From Parasponia andersonii (lineage: Eukaryota > Streptophyta > Magnoliopsida > Rosales > Cannabaceae): a stretch of 64,000 nucleotides of DNA. A model generated the notes under the pieces. That model was not told the origin of the DNA. It saw only the letters and a program-made list of their open reading frames with translations, and searched no databases. A program made the position numbers and the translations under genes. The stretch is from NCBI GenBank assembly GCA_002914805.1, contig JXTB01000201.1, forward strand, positions 1 to 64,000, read 5' to 3'. Below are positions 22,294 through 33,959 of this stretch, piece by piece. Each line of letters begins with the position of its first letter. The stretch's first letter is position 1.

Positions 22294-25200
22294 ATGCCTC
22301 CTAGGAGAGTTCCAATGCACCAGCCGGGTACCGAACCTCCTCGTGTGGATTTCACTCATCTGATTGAAGCGATGCAACAGGCATTTGTCCAGATGAGCAA
22401 TCTAGATTATCAGCCTCCAGCTCCGAGGGAACGTCAGTTGGATCAGGTTGATCACCTCCAATGGTTCATGCATCTACAGCCAGGGCAGTTTGATGGTAGA
22501 CCAGAAGCTCTCACGACAATTGCTTGGTTATGTGAAATGGAGAGGTACTTTCAACCCCTTAGTACTCCGGTTGAGTTTGGGCTGTGTTTGCTATTACCCG
22601 TTTGACGGGGAGTGCCATTCATTGGTGGGAGATAGTGGAATGGATGCAAGATGTAGTGGGCTTGACTTGGGAAGAATTTGAGCGGATTTTTAAGGCCCAG
22701 TATGCCAATAAGGATCAATAGGATAAAGTTATGAACCAGTTTGAGAGAGGTAACAGAACGATAAATGAGTACCTGATAGAGTTCACTAAGTTGGCAAGTA
22801 TTGCTCTTGGAACGGGTACGAGTGAGAAGTACCAAGTTGCCAAGTTTAGGAGTCATTTGAATCGGAAAATTTTCAACAAGATTGATACTCAGATCTTCTG
22901 TACTTTTCCTGGGATTGCAGTGGTTGTCCAGTGGGTAGAGGCCATCGAAGAATGATTGGATTCCAGGAGGAACCAACGGAGAGGTAATGACAGGAAAGCC
23001 ACCAGAAGGAACCAGGGGTAGTGGTCAGTCCAGGGTACTCCGAACAGTGGGAGCTCGAACAACAGTAGTTCTTCAGGGGGTGGCAGAGGCAGCCCATATG
23101 AAGGATGTTTTGTTTGTCGCCAGCCGAGTCATCGGAAGAAGGAGTGTCCCAACCGTCTACAGAAATCTCCTCTTTCTCAAGGAGGACCGCAAAGGAGTCA
23201 GTCTGGTTCTGTTTCTTATCCGAACAGGATGCTTTGCAGGCTTTTACTTCCCCTCAGCCTTATCAGCATCAGTATTACCCTCAGGATTTTACTCAGAACT
23301 TTCAGACTCCTTAGGCCTCAGGGAGTCAGGGTGGGCGTGGATATGGCAGTAGTGATCCAGGATCCAGCAGTAGCTATCCTGGTCAGTGGAGAGGTAACAA
23401 GGGGAAACGGAAGGTGACTGGCCAAGCCTATGCTTTTAATGGGGCAGACGACACTCAGGATCGTATCGGCCGAGGTATTGTTGACAGTATGATCCTTCTT
23501 TCACACTCTTGGGCACATGTTTTGTTTGATACTAGTGCATCCCATTCATTCATATCCTTATTGTTTGCTCAACTGTTAGGGTTGGAATTTTCTGATTTGG
23601 ATTATATATTGATCTTAGGTACACCTATAAGAGGAGTGATCAATGTGTCTAGTGTGTGTAAGTCTTGTCGGATCGTGGTTGGTGATAGGAAGTTGCTTAC
23701 TGATTTGATCATGTTGCCGATGGGACAGTATGATGTAATACTCGGTATGGATTGGTTGTCGAAATATCGAGCAGTTGTGGACTGTCGTACGAAGCGAGTG
23801 ACTCTTTTTCCTAGTGATGGATATCCTATTGTCTATCAGGTTGGGATGAGTTCATTAAAGTCTAGTCCTATTCTGAAAGTGTGCTTGGGTGGAAGAAAGA
23901 AACTTGAGTGTTATGGGAACTTGATTGCCATGGATGGCGAGGTGAGGACAGATGATCAAGAGCCATGGATTCCAGTGGTGTGTGAGTATTCAAAGGTGTT
24001 TTCTGAAGACTTACTGTGGTTACCACCAGACAGGGAGATCGAGTTCTATATTGAACTAGTTCCTGGAGCTCAGCCAGTTTCTATTCCATCCTATCGCATG
24101 GCACCTGCTGAGATGGAAGAATTAAGAGAACAGTTGGATGATTTTCTTTCCAAGGGCTTTATTCACAGTAGTACTTTTTTTTGGGGTGCTTCTATTTTGT
24201 TTGCAAAGAAAACTGATGGTTTGTTGAGACTTTGTGTGGATTACCGGAAGTTGAACCAGTTGATAGTGAAGAACAAGTATCCTTTGCCAATGATAGATGA
24301 GTTGTTTGATCAACTCGGTGGTTTAAGGTTCTTTTCTAAGATTGATTTGTGATTCAGTTATCATTAGCTGAAGATAAGAGAGGATGATATACCTAAGACA
24401 GCATTCAGAACTCGATATGGTCACTTTGAGTTTCTGGTGATGCCATTTGATTTGATGAATACTCCTACAATATTTATGGATCTCATGAATCAGATCTTCA
24501 GGCCATTTTTGGATCGTTTTGTGGTTATGTTCATCGATGACATCCTGGTATATTCCAAGACTCGAGAAGAGTATGCTGAATATCTGGGGATAGTACTCAA
24601 GACCCTGAGAGATCATCAGTTGTACACCAAGAAATCGAAGTGTGACATTTGGATGTTAAAAGTAAAGTTCTTAGGTTATGTGATTTCTCACAGAGGTATT
24701 TCAGTCGATCCTGCTAAGATCGAAGCTGTTCTATAATGGGAAAGACCGACAAATGTGACGGAGGTACGTAGTCTCCTTGGATTGGCAGGCTACTACCGTC
24801 ATTTTGTGTAAGATTTCTTGAGAATTACTTTATCTTTGATGAAGTTGACTAGGAGGGATGTTAAGTTTGTTTGGGATCACAAAAGTGAAGAAGCTTTTGT
24901 TAGGTTAAAGTAGAGTTTAACTACCATACCTGTTCTTACTGATCCTGACAGTAACGAGCCTTATGTGGTGTATACCGATGTTTCGAAGACGGGTTTGGGA
25001 TGTGTCTTGATGTAGAATGGTAAAGTTATAGCTTATGCTTCTCGTTAGTTGAAGCCACATGATAGGAACTATCCTACGCATGATCTGGAGCTTGCAGCAA
25101 TGATCTTTGCTTTGAAGATTTGGCGATGTTACTTGTATGGTGTGAAGTTTGACATATTCTCCGATCATAAGAGTTTGAAGTATCTCTTTACTTAGAAGGA

Positions 25201-26880
25201 TTTGAACTTGATACAGTGAAGATGGGTTGAGTATATGGAGGATTATGATTTTGACCTATAGTATCATCCTATTAAGGCCAATGTTATAGCTGATGCACTG
25301 AGTAGGAAGCCTCATGGTGCACTAGCTGCACTAGTGTTTGAAGACTGGAAGAACTCAGTTGCGATTGGTGATTACAATTTGCAGTACTTCGAGAATGAAG
25401 GGGTTGCTTACCTAAGCAACATTGTGATTTTACCATCTCTTCTCCAGACTATCCAGCAGAGTCAATGGCAAGACAGGGAGTTGAGGACAATCTGGAACCA
25501 GCTTCAAAATGGTGAGCAGTTAGATGGTTGGAGCACTAATAGAGAAGGGTTTTTGCTTTTTAGTGGGAAGTTGGCTGTAGCTGATGACCCTAATCTTCAA
25601 GAAACAATTCTAACTGAGGCTCACAAATCAAGGTTCGCAGTACATCTGGGTAGTACCAAGATATACCGGGACTTGAAGTGGCAGTATTGGTGAAAAGGGG
25701 TGAAGAAGGATGTAGCTACTTTTGTGGCTAAGTGTTTGACTTGTCAACAAGTCAAGGATGAACACCAGAGGCCAGCTGGATTACTTCAGCTATTACCAAT
25801 TCTGGAATGGAAGTGGGACAAGATCACAATAGACTTCGTGACCCGTTTGCCAAAGACCTTGAGAAAGAACGACGTAGTTTGGGTAATAGTCGATCGGTTG
25901 ACGAAGAGTGCTCACTTTATACCGATTCAAATTGACTACTCTCTCACTAAGCTCAGTAAACTATATATAGACAACATCATACATTTGCATGGTATGCCTT
26001 CAAGCATAGTGTCTGACAGAGATCCAAGGTTCACTTCTAAGTTTTGGAGAGCCTTGCAGATAGCGTTTGATACGCATTTAGATATCAGTATAGCTCACCA
26101 TCCTGAGTCAGATGGTCAGTCTGAAAAAACCATTCAGATTCTTGAGGACATGCTATGTTGTTGCATACTGGACTTTGGTGGAATTGGGATGATCATCGTC
26201 CTTTGGTGGAATTTGCTTATAATAACAGTTACCAGACCAGTGTGGGTGTGGCTCTATATGAAGTGTTATCTGGGAGGCCTTGTAGATCTCCTTTGTGTTA
26301 GGCAGAGCCCGAAGAGCGTGTTACTCTTAGACCTGAGTTAATTGAAGAAACTACTGAGAAGATCAAGGGTATCCAAGAGAGACTCAAAGAGATTCAGCGT
26401 CGTCAGAAGAGTTATACTAACCCGAAGAGTTGTGAGTTAGAGTTCGATACTGGTGATTCCGTACTCTTAAAAGTGACTCCAAGGCGAGATGTGACAAGAT
26501 TTGGGGTTAAGGGTAAGCTTGCTCAAAGGTATATTGGTCCCTTTGAGATCACCGAGAGAATTGGATCAGTGGTGTATCGCTTGAATATACCTACACAGAT
26601 GGTTCACATGCATAATGTGTTTCGCATCTCAATGTTGAAGAAGTACACGCCGGACCCATCTCATGTTGTTCAGTACGTGCATGTAACGATCCACAAAGAT
26701 GTATCCTATGAAGAGTAGCCTGTTTGCTGGTTGGCTAGGGAGTTGAAGGTGCTTCGCAACAGAGAGATTCCACTTGTCAAGGTGCTTTGGGAACATCACA
26801 AAGAAGACACGGCTACTTGGGAACTCGAGATAGAGATGTATGAGAAGTATCCTCATTTGTTTAACTTTCAGTTACAAGTT
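22294..26880 (+). pseudogene. Broken gypsy gag-pol polyprotein
   Basis: Gag starts at ATG 22294 (MPPRR) and has a frameshift near 22590-22605 and further breaks. A zinc knuckle C-x2-C-x4-H-x4-C is intact at about 23106-23147. Protease at about 23520-23800 has DTSASHSF, where relatives have Asp-Ser/Thr-Gly, so it is probably inactive. Reverse transcriptase keeps FIDD at 24530-24541. From 24350 to 25693 one frame holds eleven stops: TGA 24350, 25217, 25691; TAG 24365, 24911, 25013, 25046, 25193, 25259; TAA 24734, 24809. Integrase DDE residues lie in IDFVTRLP, SDRDPRF and QSEKTIQ; a one-base loss near 26178 shifts the frame. The last part (about 26640-26880) is chromodomain-like. The neighbouring copy at 10860-15144 has Gln at most of the TAG positions. 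Confidence 0.9.
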
Positions 26881-26934
26881 GTATTATGATGTAAACCTTG
26901 ACTTGTATTTTGAATTTCGGGATGAAATTCTTTT

Positions 26935-26947
26935 AAGGAGGGGAGAA
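26935..26947 (+). promoter_or_regulatory. Polypurine tract
   Basis: AAGGAGGGGAGAA sits directly before the 3' LTR and is the plus-strand primer site. Confidence 0.9.
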
Positions 26948-27196
26948 TGTAAAAACCCGGAGTTTGGGAGGGTAATTTCGATAATTTTCCAATTTTTCGG
27001 ATAAAATATTGGGGGGATTAATTTGCAAAAGTTTTGCGCAGAATGACTAAATTGTAATTTTTGGGGGACTAGATTGATAGAGATTTGAAATTTTGAGACT
27101 TATGTGCAATTTTTGAAAAATTGCACAGCCCTATAAGACAGGGCTGCTTACCCTGTCCTTTTCTTTTCTCTCTCTCTCTTCTCTCTCTCCTCCCCT

Positions 27197-27247
<51 letters not shown>

Positions 27248-29127
27248 GTTTCTCGGTAGGAAGAAGCAGGGGCCACCACAGGAGCCGCTCCAGTAGTCGT
27301 CCTCCTATGCCACTGACCGGCATCGACTCGCCAGACCGTGCCGAAGCTCTACTGCCCCTCACTAGCCACTGCTGTCACCTGTAATGCCAAAAATCCTCCA
27401 AGTCACTATTTCGGTTTTTTCGTCACCGGCGACAATTCTGACCACCATTGGACCCCCAACCGGTCCCATTGGATTCGTCTCGTCTCAAGGATCATCAAGG
27501 TTTATATATCTCAACCTCATTTTACCCAGATTGAAAGTTGCCATTTTTGGATATTCTGAGTTTAAGTTTGACTTTTTGATCTGGTCGTTGGATTGTATTT
27601 TTGTTGTCATTTTTGGAATGTACTCGGAAAATGGAGAAGTTTGATATATATATTGCCTATGTTTGGTGATCGGCACGGAAATCGAAATTGGATGGTCGCG
27701 ATTTGCCTCGTTTTGCATGCCACTAGCCCAGTGTAGGCCCGGACCCGAATTGGACAAGTTATATATCTAACCTAGCTATTTTGAGTGCTAAGAATTCAGT
27801 GAAGAGGTCCGTTTGTTGAATTGAAGCTCCGGTGAGAAGTTAGTTTTTCGCAAGAGGACGATCGATGGCTTAGAATTTGTTTTCGACCCTCCAGGCGATC
27901 GTCAACGACACCTTGAGGATTCGATAGCGTGCTATTGCTATTCGAGCGAGGTAGGGACTCAATTACCTCTATTTTATATCATTTTTTAATAAAACTTATT
28001 TTCTACAACATATGAGAACAAATGTGATTTTTGGTTACTCGAATATCTGTGATGGGAATTGGTTGTGTGAGATATATACTGTATTATTCTGAGAATTTTC
28101 TGAGTGCAGGTTATTTTGGGTATATTAAAAATAGGGTCATTATGCTGCCGGTATTTCTATAAAAACCTAGTATGCTGATTTTACCAAAAAACCAGAGCAC
28201 GATTATTTTCATACTTCAGTTCCGTATTGCACATGTCATAGGATCATACATGAGCACTGTGTTAGCATCGTGGGTTTAAAGTGTGGCGCTGCGTGCCCTA
28301 CCGTCAGTGAAAGTCCATAAACTCGCACAGGGTTTTGTTACTTCTGATTACCTCCTCATTTGGTAGGAATAGGCAATTCGATTGCCCCTCAAGGTTTGAT
28401 AGGTGACACATGGGTGTCCCTCTAGGTATGGGCTTAGGTATCAGGCAGATGAGAGGATGGAAGCTCATGGGTATGGGTTGATTTGTATCATGTGCATATG
28501 GATCAGATGGTTTTGATTACACTACTTTATATATATATATATATAGATTTCTAGTTTGGATTATATATATATATATATGTTTTGGAATAAACTAACCATG
28601 CAGGAATTCCCCATCACTAAAATATTTTCGATCGAGGTAATGGTTTTTCTTACTGGGTATTTATGCTCACCCCCCCTACCTTCTTCCTCAAGTGGTGTCC
28701 AGTGCGATCTTGGTGATCAAGAGGAGTAAGAGGTCATCTGTATTGGAGTTCGTCTCTTGGTAATGGTAGGAGTTTGTTGTTGTAGTCTTTGGACTATTTG
28801 GATTTTGTATTAGCATTGCACCATAATTACTGCTTTCTATTTTATCTGCGAACTTATATATGCCATTATGGTATTTGATTTTTATTGTAGATGATGATGA
28901 TGCTTGGGGTTTTATGTGATTTCATGATTTTCAATTATTATTCAGTCTATATTTAATGGTGTATATGAACTATGGGAGTGGTTCACATGATAGAATTCCG
29001 ATTATTTTATTTAAATGGACCGTTTTTATAAAAACTTGAACTTTTGACACTTTTCAATTAAATCAAGGAATTTCTCATCTTTGTGAAATTCTCCTTCTGC
29101 CACTGGCCCGGGTTTTGGGTCGTGACA
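26948..29127 (+). repeat. 3' LTR
   Basis: 2180 bp, TGTAAAAACCC to GTCGTGACA. Contains a 45-bp (TC)n run (27200-27244), TA microsatellites near 28526-28546 and 28562-28578, and the 335-bp block missing from the 5' LTR. It is the fuller reference copy for this LTR family in the window. Confidence 0.92.
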
Positions 29128-29132
29128 TAATT

Positions 29133-30529
29133 AATGAGATATTTAATTCTATCCTAGTATTTACTAATCACTAAAATAAAAATAAAATGATGAAAACGCA
29201 TGAAAATACAACTTATTTTAAATAAAATATTATATTCCACTCAAAGAAATTAATAAATTATCATAATAGATGTAATAGTTAATCTTTGAGCACAATAGTT
29301 CGATTAGTGATCTTGTACTACATCAAAACTATGAACAGCTCCAAAGATATAGTTTTTATAGTCTACTCAGAGGTGTCAACGGGGTAAGGTGGAACTGGTT
29401 TTATCTTTACCATCCTCATTCCCGTTCTTATTTTACTATATTATCACTGCATCATTCACCATTTAATTTAGTGCGAGGTAATTTCAGAGAGTCCCCAATA
29501 AGGATCGGTTTCTCTATTGTTATATCAGGGTCCTCGTTTGGAATCGTTATCTTGAATTAATTAAAAAATTATATGTTAGTCTAAATCTTTTGAAAGTCTA
29601 AACACCTCGAAAAAAATCAAAATTAAAATTAATTTCAATGAAAATTCTAATTTAACCTTAAATCTATTGGAATTATAATTAATAAAAGACCTAAATACCT
29701 AAAAAAAATACATTTGAATAAAATTTTAACATGTTAGAGTTATCAAATGTAACATATTTGATACTAAAATCATATAGCGTATCATTCATTCAAAAAGCTA
29801 ATATAATTCCAAATAACTCAAACAATATTAATATATGACTATATTATTAGATTTAAAAAAAAACTAATTGAAGTATAATTATATAAAAAATAAAATCTGG
29901 GCGGGGCCAGTATGGTACCCAAGTCCGCCCCATCCATTAAATATTAAATAGGGAATCTCTGTCTATTTATAACGGTAAAAACCCTACTCATTTAGGATGA
30001 TGCACTACGGTGTAAAATAAACAATTCTCATACCACATTCATTTATTGTTCTTGAAACGCAAACCAAAAGTGGAATGGCAAACTTGTAATTAAAGCCATC
30101 TATTTTGATATATTTTATATAATAAAAATGTGGCAAAATACTATTAAGTTCACTGGCCCGGTGGTTGGTGGCATTAGGTCTTTGTGTCCAATCCTTCCCT
30201 TTAACTGGTTTGATTCTAAGCTTCTTACTCTATCCTATTTTCTTTTTTAGTTATTCATTTTGGTTATTCTTTCTTTTTTTCTCTTCTCCTAATTATTAAC
30301 TCTAGTACCCCTCATTTTTTTTCTAATACAAAATTGGCACATGCTTTTTTTTCCTCTTAGTGACATGTGGTTCTTTTTTCTAATTTTTTAGGAATATAGA
30401 AGATATTTTTTTAATTCTTGTTTTTTTTGTTTAGAATAAAAATTTATTTTTTTTTTTGGAATTTTATGTTGATTTTATCATCATTATTATTGTAGAAAAT
30501 GAAAAGTCATTAGATTACAACAATAATTT
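29133..30529. other. AT-rich DNA, possible hAT-like fragment
   Basis: No gene seen. CAGAGGTGTCAACGGGG at 29368 resembles the end of hAT-type non-autonomous elements, and a GC-rich patch at 29898-29935 (GGGCGGGGCC, CCGCCCCATCC) is typical of the same group. No matching right terminus was found, so this is only a suggestion. Confidence 0.3.
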
Positions 30530-31775
30530 TCTAAATTACCAAAGTAACCAATTACCTCAATAAATAATAAGTAATTGGTAACTTATGAAAGCCACTTAGG
30601 ATACTAATAGTTACTGGTTTATGAGAACTAAATTATTGTTATTTTCCAAAACAGTGACTAATTAAAAAACTGGTAATTGATGATTACTAGTGACTGGTAA
30701 CTCAATCTAATTTCTAGTTACTAGTAACCATATTAGTTATAGGTTATTGATAACTAGTAACTAACATGTCATATTATTAACAGATTAGTTATTGGTTATT
30801 AGTTTCTCTGATTACACGAACTAATTTATTCGATGAGTATTTGTTACTCTAGTTACTAATTTATCTAGTTATTAGTTAATAATTTAGTTACTGATTATCA
30901 TTTACAAGACTAGTTATCAGTAACTAATTTGATTATTGGTTTCTAGACTAATAAGTAGTTACAAAGATATGTGACTTGTTATTGGATAATGGTTATCAAT
31001 TACTAGTTACGTATTACTGGTATCTAGATTAGCACCGAGTTCCAGATTAGTTATAGGTTATCAAAAACTAAAATTATTAGTCATTGGTTTATGGTTACTA
31101 CTACCAATTTGACTACTAGTTTTTGTCTTTTTTTTTTTAATGGTTACTAGTTTTTCTAATTACTAGTTTTAATTTCTCGGGTTACTAGTTAATAGTAAAA
31201 CCGATTTAGTTACAAGTTTCTTTGATTACTGATAACCAGTCATATTAAATTATATATTGGTTACTCTAGTTACTAGTTACTATTATTTATTTAATTTAAG
31301 ATAGTATTTAAGATGAACACTAGTTAAAAATAAATTAGTATCTTGTTCCAAACTGGTTGTAGGTTACCAATAACTATAATTATTAGTTTCTATTCTTTAG
31401 TTACTATTATGGTTATTAGTTTTTGATATATATTTTTAATGATTATTAGTTTTCCTAATTACCGGTTTTGATTTCTCTGATTACTAATTACTAGTAAACA
31501 CCAATTACACCAATTTCGTTATGGGTTTTTCTGGTTATTGGTTACTAATAACTATTTTTCATTTTTTAAATAAAGTATTACTTAAAATAGGTTAAAATGA
31601 GTACCAGCTACTCTATTATTAGTTACTTTTATTTTGAAAAACAAATATATTAGTTACGAATTTGGTTGTTAAACTGGTGGTTAGTTACAAAGATTAATAA
31701 CTGATTGGTTACTGGACTACAAATTACCACTTACAAGATTAATTACTTAGTAACTATTAACAGTACCGATCCCTC
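30530..31775. repeat. Two-level degenerate repeat built on TTACTRG/CTAGTTAC
   Basis: About 1.25 kb in which TTACTAGTTAC, TTACTGGTTAC, TTATTGGTTATTAG and their reverse forms recur dozens of times. On top of this, the block from 31039 (GTTCCAGATTAGTTATAGG) matches the block from 31345 (GTTCCAAACTGGTTGTAGG) over about 250-300 bp in the same order (poly-T/TA block, AATTACTAG/AATTACCGG, TTGATTACTG), at an offset of about 306 bp. An earlier unit may start near 30730. There is no coding capacity. Confidence 0.7.
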
Positions 31776-32929
31776 AATTAAGCTTTTCATAAATTGCAAA
31801 TGCCAAAACAAATTTTCAAAATAACAATAATGTGTAAAGAATGAACTAAAAGCCAAAATCAGCAAACTAGGAAAGAAAAGAAAAGAAATCCCAAGTTGAA
31901 CTAATATAAGCTCTTACAATATAGACTCAGACATTATAGAGTTTATGCTTATAAAGACAACTGGAGCATATGATTAAAGTAAATATCAAACTTGTAATGC
32001 TTATGTTGTTACTGGTAATCAAGGCTTTCTAATGCTATGCTTAAAAATGATTTTTTGTCAAACTTTATAGAACATAAACTTAAAATTAAGTTGCATAAGG
32101 AATTAAATTACGAAAGCCAAACACCATAATCCAAGAAACAAATCATTATTGGGAAGTTATCTTGATTTTCAACCATTTAGATTACAAATCTCTACTAGCT
32201 AGAAGCAAATCTTGGTTCCATTCTCTCTAACAAAGTAGATATGGCTCCTTTCTTCTGAATCCATAGACTTGTAGGAGTTTATTTCAAGACAACCTGATAA
32301 GCCAAAACCAATTTTATGAATAACAATATGTCAAGAATGAAACATAAACCGAAAAAGAGGAAAGAAAGACAAAGAAAATCCCAAATTGAAACAATACAAG
32401 CTCTTTCATAATAAACTCAGATAGAGTTGCATGATATATGGGATAAATTTCCATATAGCAATCAATGATTATATGTCTGGGCATACAAATGTGAAAAACA
32501 ATCTAAGAAATCGAGCAAAACGACTAAACAATACCAACCACATCATTTTTTATTGAACCAAAATTTCATCACGAGAATTAGTAGCCTAACTGTAACATAT
32601 TCATACAATATGACAAATAGGTAAGAATAAAATCAATGAGATATTAGAGATCAATAGCTTTAGAAAAAGACATAATAAAGACGATGACAATTATTCTAAA
32701 TCTCAAAAAGATGTGCTACAAAATTTAAAAAATTTTATGTTTCATGAAAATTCTTTAAGATATATACAGAGAGAGAGGACATATTAAAGTGGCAAAGTGC
32801 CCAGATTTAGATTGTCTATAACTCAAAAATTATAGGAAAACTATAGAGACTACCAAAGTATTAGCTACAATGAATAGAAGCAAGAATTTGATGGTTGTAC
32901 CTCATAATCTCATCTAGGTTTTCGACGAT
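31776..32929. other. AT-rich DNA with a diverged direct duplication
   Basis: The segment at about 31800-31940 is repeated at about 32300-32430: both contain CCAAAAC, AATAACAATA, then GGAAAGAAAG, AATCCCAA, TTGAA and CAAGCTCTT or TAAGCTCTT. No gene is supported. Confidence 0.5.
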
Positions 32930-33135
32930 GACGTTCCCTCTTCTGGGCAAGCAGGTGACATTGGTCAATCTCCTTTTGTTTTTAGAAACCCAGTCTAGAC
33001 GGGTTCAGGTCCAAGCCATCGATGCTCTTGTAGGACTCCAAAGCTTCGATTGGCTTCATCGTCAATGTTGTCAACTCATCTTCGGTGTTGGGTGGGCTAT
33101 TGAGCTCCTCAAATTTGAGCGTGATAAAGGGAGAG
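32930..33135 (-). other. Possible fragment of a host coding sequence
   Basis: This 200-bp patch is much less AT-rich than its surroundings. On the minus strand it reads about 50 codons without a stop (ending in a TAA near 32987) with a plausible protein-like composition (LKFEELNSPPNTEDE near its start). On the plus strand a 107-codon frame (32895-33218) overlaps it. I recognise neither. It lies right at the CACTA terminus, so it could be the exon into which the transposon inserted, or a captured fragment. Confidence 0.25.
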
Positions 33136-33142
33136 AAAGAGA

Positions 33143-33155
33143 CACTACAAGAAAA
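33143..33155 (+). repeat. CACTA terminal inverted repeat (left)
   Basis: CACTACAAGAAAA is the canonical terminal sequence of plant CACTA elements. The preceding bases AGA (33140-33142) would be the 3-bp target duplication. No reverse-complement partner was found in the window. Confidence 0.75.
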
Positions 33156-33368
33156 GTAGTATTTAGATATAAAATATTTAGAGAAGAAAATTTTTCGTAT
33201 CTATGGTACATTAATTAGAGGCGAAAGTTTAAAAGTTTCATCTCTCAAAGTTTTTGGGGACAAAACTTTCCACAAAATGGATATAGATACAAAAGTTTTT
33301 TTTATTTTTCTATAAAAAAGTTTAGCTAGATATACTCCTAAAATTCGTATACAGAGCAAAAGTAACAA

Positions 33369-33462
33369 TATTAGAGAATAATCCTACAGTCACTATTGTT
33401 AGTCCATATATTCCCTTCTATATTCCTCTAGGTTAGGTGGCTTCACTTTTGTAGTTACTCAC

Positions 33463-33499
<37 letters not shown>

Positions 33500-33575
33500 C
33501 ATTGTAGCTTTCATAAAACAGTTCAATACTCTTTTCCTAATTTTGTCTCAAAGCATATTTGTATTTTCTCTTTCT
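33369..33575 (+). repeat. copia 5' LTR
   Basis: Starts TATTAGAGAATAATCC and ends near TCTCTTTCT. Contains a (TA)n run at 33471-33498. It is clearly diverged from the 3' LTR by substitutions and indels, which indicates an old insertion. Confidence 0.75.
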
Positions 33576-33588
33576 TGGTATCAAGAGC
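33576..33588 (+). promoter_or_regulatory. copia primer-binding site
   Basis: TGGTATCAAGAGC matches the tRNA-iMet complement with one extra A. It lies directly after the LTR. Confidence 0.75.
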
Positions 33589-33615
33589 CGTACCTAACCC
33601 TAGCCTATCTTTCAA

Positions 33616-33959
33616 ATGGCTGCCACTTCAGAGAATTCCTCCAACCCCATCGATAGCACCAGACCAGCAGTCAACATTTCTAGTCCACTTATCATCCATC
33701 ATATTCCCATCGTTAACACCACCAACCATCTTATTTCTGTCTACCTCTCGGGAACAAATTTCCTTTATTGGAAACAACAAATACTTGCAGGTATTTGCAG
33801 TCTCGGTCTAGAATGCTATCTAGATGGTTCAACCATCTCTCCTCCGAAGATGACTACGATGATCGATGGGCATCCAGGGTTAGTGAACCTAGAGTATTTG
33901 GCGTATCAAAGACAAGATAATCTTCTTATCTCATGGCAGAGCCGATGAGTGAGACTACT
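33616..33959 (+). pseudogene. copia gag, N-terminal part
   Basis: Starts at ATG 33616 (MAATSENSS). It contains the copia gag signature YLSGTNFLYWKQQILAG, followed by YLAYQRQDNLLISW. A frameshift near 33930 breaks the frame; the continuing sense frame reads MSETT at the TAT insertion point and picks up at 47298 as LSQIVG. The duplicated target bases CTACT (33955-33959 and 47293-47297) fall inside this codon run. Confidence 0.8.

Larger units (their letters stand above)
20286..29127 (+). mobile_element. Complete but inactive Ty3/gypsy element (Tekay-like), 8842 bp
   Basis: Two LTRs (20286-22159 and 26948-29127), a primer-binding site (22168-22179), broken gag-pol and a polypurine tract (26935-26947). 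The 5-bp target duplication TAATT (20281-20285 and 29128-29132) is perfect, which fixes both ends. The LTRs differ by large deletions: the 5' LTR lacks a segment equivalent to about 27514-27848, and the 3' LTR lacks about 40 bp present near 21435-21475. Clade assignment rests on the tRNA-iMet primer site, the chromodomain-like tail and the long LTRs. Confidence 0.93.
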
